DNA from: Flavobacteriaceae bacterium
GTDB taxonomy: Bacteria > Bacteroidota > Bacteroidia > Flavobacteriales > Flavobacteriaceae
Direction: 5' to 3'
DNA length: 11,774 bases
NCBI GenBank assembly: GCA_018662905.1
Contig: JABJFE010000144.1
Coordinates: 1 to 11,774 of the forward strand
The position numbers and the translations under genes were made by a program. The notes under the pieces are model-generated. The model was not told the DNA's origin, searched no databases, and was given only the letters and a program-made list of their open reading frames with translations. Of this stretch, positions 1 to 6,089 are shown one piece after another (position 1 is the stretch's first letter; each line of letters starts with the position of its first letter).

Positions 1-308
1 AATAGTGATCTGATAACAAGCAGCGGGGTATTGTATCCAAAGCTATTTTCAGGAACCAACATGTTTATATGAACTGACATAAATAATATTAATATTAATA
101 TAATCCCTGTTAATGAAATGTTTCTAAACCTATCAAATAAAACTCCAATTCCAAATCCAACTTCAAGAACTCCTGAAAATAAAATAAGTTCCATATGAAA
201 TGGAAGGAAGTCAGGCATTATTGGTAAATAAGATTCAGTGAAAAAGAAATGAAAAACACCATTAATTATGTAAAAAAAACTTAATAGATATAAATTTATT
301 TTTTTCAT
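1..308 (-). CDS. DoxX-like integral membrane protein, partial (C-terminus off the left edge)
   Basis: The minus-strand reading frame opens with ATG at 308 and continues without a stop to the window edge, giving the first 102 residues. The visible protein begins MKKINLYLLSFFYIINGVFHFF, then has a proline-rich segment (YLPIMPDFLPFH, about 28-39), a glycine-patterned helix (LILFSGVLEVGFGIGVLF, about 41-58), an Arg-rich turn (DRFRN) and another hydrophobic stretch ending in HINM. This order of N-G-x-x-HF, mP..lP, SG..E...G.G, R and a helix ending near N-M resembles the DoxX-like membrane family, which are small four-helix proteins of mostly unclear, often redox-linked function. The start lies 10 nt after the preceding small gene, which suggests co-transcription downstream of htpG. 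Family assignment is by motif memory; the specific function is unknown. Confidence 0.72.
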   Translation of the reverse strand, partial: MKKINLYLLSFFYIINGVFHFFFTESYLPIMPDFLPFHMELILFSGVLEVGFGIGVLFDRFRNISLTGIILILILFMSVHINMLVPENSFGYNTPLLVIRSL

Positions 309-318
309 TATTTGTGAG

Positions 319-504
319 TTAATATTTATTCTGCATAAGCTCAATTACAACACCAAAACATATTCCTATAGAAAGGCATAACCCAATATTTTCAGTTACA
401 GCTCCTGTAATAGTTCCAATCATAAGAAAAATTCCTAACCAAATTCCTTTTTGAAGTTTTATCTTTTTCAAGATAATCATCTCTTTTTTGCTTATTTTTC
501 TCAT
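319..504 (-). CDS. Small glycine-patterned membrane protein, hypothetical
   Basis: This 61-residue protein has a basic N-terminus (MRKISKKEMIILKKIKLQKG) followed by two hydrophobic stretches, about residues 20-37 and 39-56, likely a membrane hairpin. Glycines recur at 20, 24, 30, 34, 41, 47 and 51, giving close GxxxG-like spacing that favours helix packing. Similar tiny two-helix proteins with a GA..xNIGL..SIGI..G pattern are common, uncharacterised genes in flavobacteria. An alternative start exists at Met9, but the upstream ATG keeps a basic segment typical of inside-positive topology. It sits 28 nt downstream of htpG and 10 nt upstream of the DoxX-like gene on the same strand, so it is probably the middle gene of one transcript. 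No function can be assigned; the gene seems real because of its composition and position. Confidence 0.6.
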   Translation of the reverse strand: MRKISKKEMIILKKIKLQKGIWLGIFLMIGTITGAVTENIGLCLSIGICFGVVIELMQNKY

Positions 505-532
505 GATTTTAACTCAAATTTTTGGTATTATG

Positions 533-2407
533 TTATTTTATCAAATCTAGACTTCTTTTTATAAAAGATGTAAGTTCTTCTCCTTTCAAAAGGTTTTGAG
601 AAAGTTTTGCCAAATCTAATGATTGATTAATCAACCTTTCTTTTTTCGCTTTTCCTTTGCAGTTTAATATTTCAGAACATATTGGATTATTAACATTTAT
701 GTTCAAATTATACATTTCAGGCATATTACCGAACATTCCATTTCCACCACTTTGTTGCATTTCTTTCATTCTTCTCATAAATTCTGGTACAGTTATTACA
801 AAGGGCGGAGAACTGCTTTCAGTAGCTTCAATCTGAACTGTATATTTTTCTTTTGGAACTACTTCTTCAATTATTGTTTTTAATCTTTCCTTTTCTTTAT
901 CGTCTAGCTTAGAAACTTCTTTTTCATCCTTTTTAATTAATTTTTCAATAACATCAGAATCAACTCTAGTGAAATTTAATTTTTCATTCGAAGTTTCTAT
1001 TTTTTGAATTAAATGACTAATTATTGGAGAATCTAATAAAAGGACTTCGTAACCTTTAGCTTTAGCTGACTCAACATATGAATGTTGCTCATTAACGTTT
1101 GAAGTGTATAGAATTACAAGGTTACCGTCTTTATCAGTTTGTGTTTTAGATATTTTATCTTTTAATTCATCAAAAGTAAAATAATCATTATTTACAGTTG
1201 GATATAAAGCAAATTTTTGTGCTTTTTCAAAAAACTTATCTTCACTTAACATTCCGTATTCAATTACAACCTTTATGTCGTTCCATTTTTCTTCAAATCC
1301 TTTTCTGTCTTTTTTATACAATGAACTTAATTTATCAGCAACTTTTCTAGTGATATAATTACTGATTTTTTTAACTGCACCATCAGCTTGAAGGTAACTT
1401 CTAGACACGTTAAGTGGTATGTCTGGAGAATCTATAACTCCCCTAAGTAAAGTTAAAAATTCAGGTACGATTCCTTCAACATTATCAGTGACAAAAACTT
1501 GATTTTGATAAAGTTGAATTTTATCTTTTTGCATGTTTATGTCGTTCGAAATTTTAGGAAAATATAAAATTCCCGTAAGATTAAAAGGATAATCTACATT
1601 TAAATGAATGTTGAATAATGGTTCTTCAAACTGCATTGGATATAATTCTCTGTAAAAATCTTTATAAGATTGATCATCTAAGTCTGAAGGTGTTTTAGTC
1701 CAAGCTGGATTAGGGTTATTGATAATGTCATCTACAACTTCTTTTACTTCTTTTTGATCATCTCCCTCTCCAACCTTTTTTGTAATTTCTTTAGAGCCAA
1801 ATTTAATTGGTACAGGCATGAATTTATTATATTTTGTTAAGAGTGTTTTGATTCTACTTTCTTCTAAAAACTCTTTTGAATCTTTATCTATATGTAAAAT
1901 TATTTCAGACCCTCTTTCTTTTTTATCACTCTTTTTAAGTGTATACTCAGGTGAACCATCACAAATCCAATGAGCAGCAGGTTTGTCTTGATAAGATTTA
2001 GTGATTATCTCAACCTTTTCTGCAACCATAAAAGCTGAATAAAAACCTAAACCAAAATGACCAATTATTCCGCTGTCTTTTGCGCTATCTTTGTATTTAT
2101 CTAAAAATTCTTCAGCTCCAGAAAAAGCAACTTGATTGATATATTTTTTAACTTCCTCAGATGACATTCCAAGACCTTGATCAATAATATGTAATTTCTT
2201 TCCTTTTTTATCAATTTTAATTTCAATAAATGGATTTCCAATATCTATTTTGTTTTCCCCAATACTACTCAGATGCTTTAATTTTAAAGTTGCATCTGTC
2301 GCATTAGAAATTAATTCTCTTAAAAATATTTCGTGATCACTGTATAAGAACTTTTTTATAAGTGGAAAAATGTTTTCAACTGATACGTTAATTTTACCTT
2401 TAGACAT
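533..2407 (-). CDS. htpG: Molecular chaperone HtpG (bacterial Hsp90)
   Basis: This is a full-length 624-residue Hsp90, an ATP-driven cytosolic dimeric chaperone that remodels client proteins together with the DnaK system. The N-terminal GHKL ATPase domain shows ELISNATDA with catalytic Glu31 and Mg-binding Asn35, DQGLGM at 76-81 and the lid glycine motif GHFGLGF at 116-122. The nucleotide-contacting position usually Thr in RGT is Ser167 here (RGSEIILHI), a conservative change. The middle domain carries DIPLNVSRSYLQ with the ATP-contacting Arg336. The C-terminal dimerisation domain ends without the eukaryotic MEEVD tail, as expected for bacteria. The start at 2407 gives the usual short N-terminus before the first strand. 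It is divergent from fabH and probably heads a transcript with the two small membrane-protein genes that follow. A candidate promoter and an AT-only inverted repeat lie directly upstream. Confidence 0.98.
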   Translation of the reverse strand: MSKGKINVSVENIFPLIKKFLYSDHEIFLRELISNATDATLKLKHLSSIGENKIDIGNPFIEIKIDKKGKKLHIIDQGLGMSSEEVKKYINQVAFSGAEEFLDKYKDSAKDSGIIGHFGLGFYSAFMVAEKVEIITKSYQDKPAAHWICDGSPEYTLKKSDKKERGSEIILHIDKDSKEFLEESRIKTLLTKYNKFMPVPIKFGSKEITKKVGEGDDQKEVKEVVDDIINNPNPAWTKTPSDLDDQSYKDFYRELYPMQFEEPLFNIHLNVDYPFNLTGILYFPKISNDINMQKDKIQLYQNQVFVTDNVEGIVPEFLTLLRGVIDSPDIPLNVSRSYLQADGAVKKISNYITRKVADKLSSLYKKDRKGFEEKWNDIKVVIEYGMLSEDKFFEKAQKFALYPTVNNDYFTFDELKDKISKTQTDKDGNLVILYTSNVNEQHSYVESAKAKGYEVLLLDSPIISHLIQKIETSNEKLNFTRVDSDVIEKLIKKDEKEVSKLDDKEKERLKTIIEEVVPKEKYTVQIEATESSSPPFVITVPEFMRRMKEMQQSGGNGMFGNMPEMYNLNINVNNPICSEILNCKGKAKKERLINQSLDLAKLSQNLLKGEELTSFIKRSLDLIK

Positions 2408-2409
2408 AA

Positions 2410-2428
2410 TTATAATTTTAAATTATAA
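2410..2428. repeat. AT-only inverted repeat adjoining the htpG start
   Basis: Two perfect 9-nt arms, TTATAATTT (2410-2418) and AAATTATAA (2420-2428), flank a single central base two bases from the htpG start codon. In RNA the pairing would be a weak all-A-U hairpin of 7-8 bp. It overlaps the expected transcription start of the candidate htpG promoter, so it could be an operator or a leader structure, or simply a product of the extreme A+T content here. Confidence 0.45.
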
Positions 2429-2431
2429 GAT

Positions 2432-2464
2432 CAAATGATATACCAAACAATCTTGAATGACAAA
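2432..2464 (-). promoter_or_regulatory. Candidate Bacteroidota-type promoter for htpG
   Basis: Read on the minus strand, a TTTG (-33 element, 2464-2461) is followed after 20 bp by TATCATTTG (2440-2432). That is the Bacteroidota -7 consensus TAnnTTTG with one extra base between TA and TTTG. Transcription would start near 2426, leaving a leader of roughly 20 nt. The spacing is right but the -7 match is imperfect. No CIRCE-like operator is visible. Confidence 0.4.
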
Positions 2465-2474
2465 TTGACATTAA

Positions 2475-2508
2475 TTTGTGTTTTAATAGCTACAATTCTC
2501 TATATTTA
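2475..2508 (+). promoter_or_regulatory. Weak candidate promoter for fabH
   Basis: TTTG at 2475-2478 precedes TATATTTA (2501-2508, seven of eight positions of TAnnTTTG or equivalent) by 22 bp, about 24 nt before the fabH ATG. The spacer is slightly long. An alternative, TTGACA at 2465-2470 with TACAAT at 2491-2496, has a 20-bp spacer and is less likely in this phylum. Confidence 0.28.
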
Positions 2509-2531
2509 ATTTAAAATCTTAATCCTTAATC

Positions 2532-3539
2532 ATGTATAATTCAAAAATTAGCGGTCTTGGTTATTATGTTCCTGACAATATTATAACTAATAATGATTTA
2601 TCAAAAATAATTGATACTACAGATGAATGGATTCAAGAAAGAACAGGTATTAAGGAACGAAGATGGATAGATCCTAAAACGGATGATACTACATCCACTA
2701 TGGCTGTAAAAGCTTCAAAAATAGCAATTGAGAGATCTGGTTTAAAAAAAAATGATATTGATTTCATCGTCTTTGCTACTCTTAGTCCTGACATGTATTT
2801 TCCTGGTGGAGGAGTTCGTGTTCAAGAAATGTTAGATATGCCAACAATTGGTGCTTTAGATGTTCGTAATCAATGTTCTGGTTTTATCTATGCAATTTCT
2901 GTTGCTGATCAGTTCATAAAAACGGGCATGTATAAGAATATTTTAGTAATTGGATCTGAAAATCATTCTGGCGGATTAGACAAATCAACAAGAGGTCGAG
3001 GAGTTACAGTTATTTTTGGAGATGGGGCAGGAGCTGCAGTTTTATCTAGAAGTGAAGAAAGTGGAAAAGGAATATTATCTTCTCATCTTTATTCTGAGGG
3101 TAAACATGCTAGAGAGTTAATGATGGATGGCCCTCACACTGGAAGATGGGTTCCTCAAATATTAAAAGAAAATGATCCAGATGATCAATCGTACTATCCA
3201 TACATGAATGGAAAATTTGTTTTTAAAAACGCAGTGACTCGTTTTTCTGAAGCTATAGTAGATGGTTTAAAAGCAAATAATTTAAAGAGTGAAAATATTG
3301 ATATTCTAATCCCTCATCAGGCAAATTTACGTATATCACAATTTATACAAAGGAAATTTCAATTACCTGATAATAAAGTGTACAATAATATCATGAAGTA
3401 TGGCAATACTACAGCTGCATCTGTTATAATAGCTCTTACAGAGGCTTGGGAACTAGGTAAAATTAAAGATAACGACTTGGTAATTCTTGCTGCTTTTGGA
3501 GCAGGATTCACTTGGGGATCTGTTATTATAAGATGGTAA
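2532..3539 (+). CDS. fabH: 3-oxoacyl-[ACP] synthase III (FabH-type KAS III)
   Basis: This 335-residue thiolase-fold enzyme would condense an acyl-CoA with malonyl-ACP, the initiating step of type II fatty-acid synthesis in the cytosol. The catalytic triad is complete: Cys115 in VRNQCSGFIYA, His262 in IPHQANLRI and Asn292 in YGNTTAAS. The N-terminus has the family pattern ISGLGYYVPDNIITNNDL and the DEWI..RTGI.ER segment, and GDGAGAAVL (163-171) and the terminal FGAGFTWGSVIIRW are typical. Length fits the family (about 320-340). A stretch around 200-228 (GPHTGRWVPQI..YYPYMNG) resembles the flavobacterial variant usually labelled KAS III family. Because this copy is not beside rpmF or accB, as the housekeeping fabH of Bacteroidota often is, it may be a paralogue with a different acyl preference. 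Its end overlaps the next gene by 7 nt. Confidence 0.93.
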   Translation: MYNSKISGLGYYVPDNIITNNDLSKIIDTTDEWIQERTGIKERRWIDPKTDDTTSTMAVKASKIAIERSGLKKNDIDFIVFATLSPDMYFPGGGVRVQEMLDMPTIGALDVRNQCSGFIYAISVADQFIKTGMYKNILVIGSENHSGGLDKSTRGRGVTVIFGDGAGAAVLSRSEESGKGILSSHLYSEGKHARELMMDGPHTGRWVPQILKENDPDDQSYYPYMNGKFVFKNAVTRFSEAIVDGLKANNLKSENIDILIPHQANLRISQFIQRKFQLPDNKVYNNIMKYGNTTAASVIIALTEAWELGKIKDNDLVILAAFGAGFTWGSVIIRW

Positions 3540-3895
3540 AAAAAACTTTAGTACTAGGTGCTTCTTTAAATCCTGATCGCTATTCAAATATGGCAGTAAA
3601 AAGACTGCTTTTAAACAATGTTAATGTCAAGGCTATTGGTTCAAAAACTGGAACTATTGATAAAGTTTTAATAGAAAAAGATTTTATTAGTTTTAATAAT
3701 ATTCATACCATCACATTATATTTAAATTGTGTAAGGCAAAGAGATTATTATGATTATGTCATCTCTTTAAATCCTAAAAGAGTGATTTTTAACCCCGGAA
3801 CTGAAAACGAAGAGTTTTATTTACTATTAAAAAATGAATCTATCGATTATATTGAAGCTTGTACTTTAGTATTACTTTCTACGAATCAATATTAG
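3533..3895 (+). CDS. CoA-binding-domain (Rossmann fold) small protein
   Basis: The protein is 120 residues from ATG 3533. An upstream in-frame ATG at 3512 would add seven residues inside fabH, but 3533 places the first beta strand at the N-terminus (MVKKTLVLGASLNPDRYSN), as in the family. That start overlaps the fabH stop by 7 nt (ATGGTAA), implying translational coupling. Further landmarks are FNPGTEN (86-92) and the terminal EACTLVLLSTNQY (108-120), which match the single-domain CoA_binding family related to the N-terminal part of succinyl-CoA ligase alpha subunits. Family members bind CoA or similar nucleotides, but no enzymatic role is established. Its last 24 nt are also the last 24 nt of the convergent symporter gene on the other strand. 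Confidence 0.85.
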   Translation: MVKKTLVLGASLNPDRYSNMAVKRLLLNNVNVKAIGSKTGTIDKVLIEKDFISFNNIHTITLYLNCVRQRDYYDYVISLNPKRVIFNPGTENEEFYLLLKNESIDYIEACTLVLLSTNQY

Positions 3896-5329
3896 ACCAA
3901 TAAAAGTTAGTAATCCATTTATTGGAAGTAATTCATATCCTATTTTATATCCACCCAAATACTGAGGATCTAAATTTCCTATAAAAATCATAATGAAAAC
4001 AGATAATGATGTAACGATCCAAACGTATTTATCATGAATTTTATAATTTGTAAAAATACCAAATGCAAATAATCCAAGCAAAGGTCCGTAGGTATAACCT
4101 GCCAAAATTAATAGACCGTCTATAACGCTTGTAGTTAAATAATTTTTAAAAATAATAATCACTACAATTAGAACTAGGCTCATAATTATATGTGTCCTTT
4201 TTCTTATTTTAATTTGATATTCAATGCTTTTATCTTTTAAGTCAGCAAAATCAACACAATATGAAGTTGTTAGGGAGGTTAAAGCACTATCAGCACTACT
4301 ATATGCTGCAGCAATTAAACCAAGTAAAAAAGTTATTCCAATCAAGTTTCCTAAACCACTATTCAAAGCAATTTCAGGAAACAATAAATCACTGTTTACA
4401 CTTCCATTAAGTTCTGGTATTCCAATATTAAATTTTGAAGAATAAATAAATAATAAAGCTCCAAGAAGTAGAAATAAAAATGTAACAATAACTAAAACTA
4501 TACTAAATATTATCATATTTTTTTGAGCTTCTTTTAGTGATTTACATGTTAAATTTTTTTGCATCATATCTTGATCAAGACCAGTCATACATATTGTAAT
4601 GAACATTCCACCAATAAAAGATTTAAAAAAATGATTTTTTTCTAAAAAACTTTCTGTAACAAAAATATTTGAATATGATTTTAACTCGTCTGAGTTTATA
4701 AAATCGATTAAAGACCAATCTAAGCTTTTAGTAATTAAATAAATGGATAGTAAAACCGATATTAACATAAAAGTAGTTTGAAGCGTGTCAGTCCAAACAA
4801 TAGTTTTAATCCCACCCCTAAATGTATAAATCCATATTAGTAAAACTGAAATTACAACTGTAAATTCAAATGGAATATTTAATTCATTGAAGACAAATTG
4901 TTGTAATACTATTGCTACTAAATATAATCTAAAGCAGGCTCCAGTTATTCTTGAAATAAAAAAGAAAAAAGCGCCAGTTTTATGACTGACTTTCCCAAAT
5001 CTAATTTTTAAATATTCATATATTGAAGTCAGGTTTAGTTTGTAATATATTGGTAATAATAAAAGTGCTACTACAAAATATCCGAAAAGATACCCTAGAA
5101 CGACTTGAAAATATGTAAATTGAGTTGTCCCAACATCGCCTGGAACTGAAATGAAGGTTATCCCAGACAATGAGGCCCCAACCATTCCAAATGCTACTAA
5201 GTACCAAGGAGACTCTTTATTTGCCGAAAAAAAAGTTGAATTATCGTTGTTTCCAGTTGTTAAGCTTGAGACAATAAAAAGTCCAAAAAAATAGAGTATT
5301 ATAACTAAAATAATAATTGATGATTGCAT
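3872..5329 (-). CDS. Sodium:solute symporter (SSF family) of unknown substrate
   Basis: This 485-residue polytopic membrane protein has the length and helix density of the SSF/SLC5 family, which couples Na+ entry to uptake of sugars, amino acids, vitamins or organic acids. Visible landmarks are the first helix (4-22), SPWYLVAFGMVGASLSGITFISVPG (40-64) over the unwound TM1-like helix, YTFRGGIKTIVWTDTLQ (168-184), the loop GLDQDMMQKNLTC (250-262), and AAAYSSADSALTSLTTSYCVDF (340-361), the hydroxyl-rich helix that contributes to the Na2 site in characterised members. A basic C-terminus (IRRK) ends the last helix. No substrate is evident. The gene is opposite in strand to its neighbours, divergent from recR across a 66-bp gap and convergent with the CoA-binding gene. 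Symporters of this subgroup are often found beside recR in flavobacteria, from memory. Confidence 0.93.
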   Translation of the reverse strand: MQSSIIILVIILYFFGLFIVSSLTTGNNDNSTFFSANKESPWYLVAFGMVGASLSGITFISVPGDVGTTQFTYFQVVLGYLFGYFVVALLLLPIYYKLNLTSIYEYLKIRFGKVSHKTGAFFFFISRITGACFRLYLVAIVLQQFVFNELNIPFEFTVVISVLLIWIYTFRGGIKTIVWTDTLQTTFMLISVLLSIYLITKSLDWSLIDFINSDELKSYSNIFVTESFLEKNHFFKSFIGGMFITICMTGLDQDMMQKNLTCKSLKEAQKNMIIFSIVLVIVTFLFLLLGALLFIYSSKFNIGIPELNGSVNSDLLFPEIALNSGLGNLIGITFLLGLIAAAYSSADSALTSLTTSYCVDFADLKDKSIEYQIKIRKRTHIIMSLVLIVVIIIFKNYLTTSVIDGLLILAGYTYGPLLGLFAFGIFTNYKIHDKYVWIVTSLSVFIMIFIGNLDPQYLGGYKIGYELLPINGLLTFIGLILIRRK

Positions 5330-5345
5330 CCTTAATGTTATTCTT

Positions 5346-5353
5346 CAAATATA
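5346..5353 (-). promoter_or_regulatory. Candidate -7 promoter element for the symporter gene
   Basis: On the minus strand this reads TATATTTG, an exact match to the Bacteroidota -7 consensus TAnnTTTG, and lies 16 bp before the symporter ATG. The -33 region about 20 bp upstream is only T-rich (ATTTT), with no clear TTTG. Confidence 0.5.
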
Positions 5354-5383
5354 CTAATTTATGGTTCTTATAAAATGTAGTAG

Positions 5384-5391
5384 TATATTTA
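5384..5391 (+). promoter_or_regulatory. Candidate -7 promoter element for recR
   Basis: TATATTTA matches seven of eight positions of TAnnTTTG and ends only 4 nt before the recR ATG at 5396. Initiation the usual few bases downstream would fall on or next to the start codon, implying a leaderless or near-leaderless mRNA. No clear -33 TTTG is present, so the true promoter may instead lie further upstream. Confidence 0.35.
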
Positions 5392-5395
5392 CACA

Positions 5396-6013
5396 ATGAA
5401 TTTTTCTTCAAAATTACTTGAAAATGCAGTTAATGAAATGTCTAGATTGCCTGGAATTGGTAAAAGAACTGCTTTAAGGCTTGTTTTGTTTTTATTAAAT
5501 CAACCAAATTCACAGACTGTTCAATTATCTAAATCATTAATAGACTTAGTTGAAGGAATTATTTTATGTAAAAATTGTCATAATATTTCTGATTTAGAAT
5601 TATGTGAAATTTGTTCTAATACAAAAAGAAATAAATCGATTATCTGTGTAGTAGAAGATATTAGAGATGTAATGGCAATCGAAAGTACAGGCCAGTTTAA
5701 CGGAGTTTATCATGTTTTAGGAGGAAAAATATCGCCAATTGAAGGAATTGGACCCAACCAGTTAAATATATCATCATTAATTGAAAAAATAAAATCTGAA
5801 AAGATATCAGAACTCATTTTTGCACTGAGTGCAACAATGGAAGGTGATACTACTAACTTCTATATTTTTAAACAAATTCAAGATTTAGATTTAAAAATAA
5901 CAACTATAGCAAGAGGAGTTTCTGTTGGTAATGAGCTTGAATATACAGACGAAGTTACACTTGGAAGAAGTATTATTAAAAGAATTCCTTTTGAGAATTC
6001 AATAAAAATCTAA
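5396..6013 (+). CDS. recR: Recombination mediator RecR
   Basis: RecR acts with RecO (and RecF) to load RecA onto SSB-coated single-stranded DNA during gap repair. The 205-residue length is normal. Domains in order are an N-terminal helix-hairpin-helix segment (MSRLPGIGKRTALRLVLFLL, 15-34), a four-cysteine zinc finger with Cys58, Cys61, Cys70 and Cys73 (CKNCHNISDLELCEIC), and a Toprim domain from about 81, including CVVEDIRDVMAIE (84-96) and YHVLGGKISPIEGIGP (105-120). The conserved ALSATMEGD (143-151) and IARGVSVGNELEYTDEVTLGRSI (171-193) follow. All family landmarks are intact. It is followed by a 76-bp gap before the E2 gene, so it may be its own transcription unit or read through. Confidence 0.97.
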   Translation: MNFSSKLLENAVNEMSRLPGIGKRTALRLVLFLLNQPNSQTVQLSKSLIDLVEGIILCKNCHNISDLELCEICSNTKRNKSIICVVEDIRDVMAIESTGQFNGVYHVLGGKISPIEGIGPNQLNISSLIEKIKSEKISELIFALSATMEGDTTNFYIFKQIQDLDLKITTIARGVSVGNELEYTDEVTLGRSIIKRIPFENSIKI

Positions 6014-6043
6014 TGTTTTAAACATTTTAGTAAAGAATTAATT

Positions 6044-6063
6044 TATCAAATTATAATTTGATA
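6044..6063. repeat. Perfect 20-bp palindrome between recR and the E2 gene
   Basis: TATCAAATTA is followed directly by its exact reverse complement TAATTTGATA. It lies 31 nt after the recR stop and ends inside the -7 element of the predicted E2 promoter. It could be a dimeric-repressor operator. As RNA, a 7-bp stem with a TTATAA loop followed by T5 could serve as a weak terminator for recR. At this A+T level a chance palindrome is not negligible. Confidence 0.5.
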
Positions 6064-6069
6064 TTTTTG
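6062..6069 (+). promoter_or_regulatory. Candidate -7 promoter element for the E2-exonuclease-FAH-cinA run
   Basis: TATTTTTG matches the Bacteroidota TAnnTTTG consensus exactly and lies 20 bp before the E2 ATG, giving an expected short leader. No TTTG is seen at the -33 position. The element shares its first two bases with the end of the 20-bp palindrome, so a protein bound there could block or position RNA polymerase. Confidence 0.45.
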
Positions 6070-6089
6070 TATTAATATAATTAACATTT

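Noticed and set aside
1906..1911. Ser167 instead of Thr in the HtpG nucleotide-contact motif RGT
   Set aside because: Ser keeps the hydroxyl group and all other ATPase motifs are intact, so a functional change is unlikely.
2465..2496. TTGACA ... TACAAT as a sigma70-like promoter for fabH
   Set aside because: The 20-bp spacer is long for that type, and the primary sigma factor of Bacteroidota prefers TTTG/TAnnTTTG, so the match is probably chance.
3512..3532. Earlier ATG for the CoA-binding protein (MGICYYK before MVKKTLVLGAS)
   Set aside because: It lies inside the fabH coding end and adds residues before the first beta strand that the family does not have; ATG 3533 fits the family N-terminus and a start-stop overlap.
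4224..4445. Open frame of 73 codons on the plus strand inside the symporter gene, and similar open frames of 60-80 codons antisense to the symporter, E2, FAH-family, rpmB, rpmG and ftsY genes
   Set aside because: Each lies fully or mostly opposite a strongly supported gene, shows no recognisable family pattern and has composition expected from reading the complement of AT-rich coding sequence.
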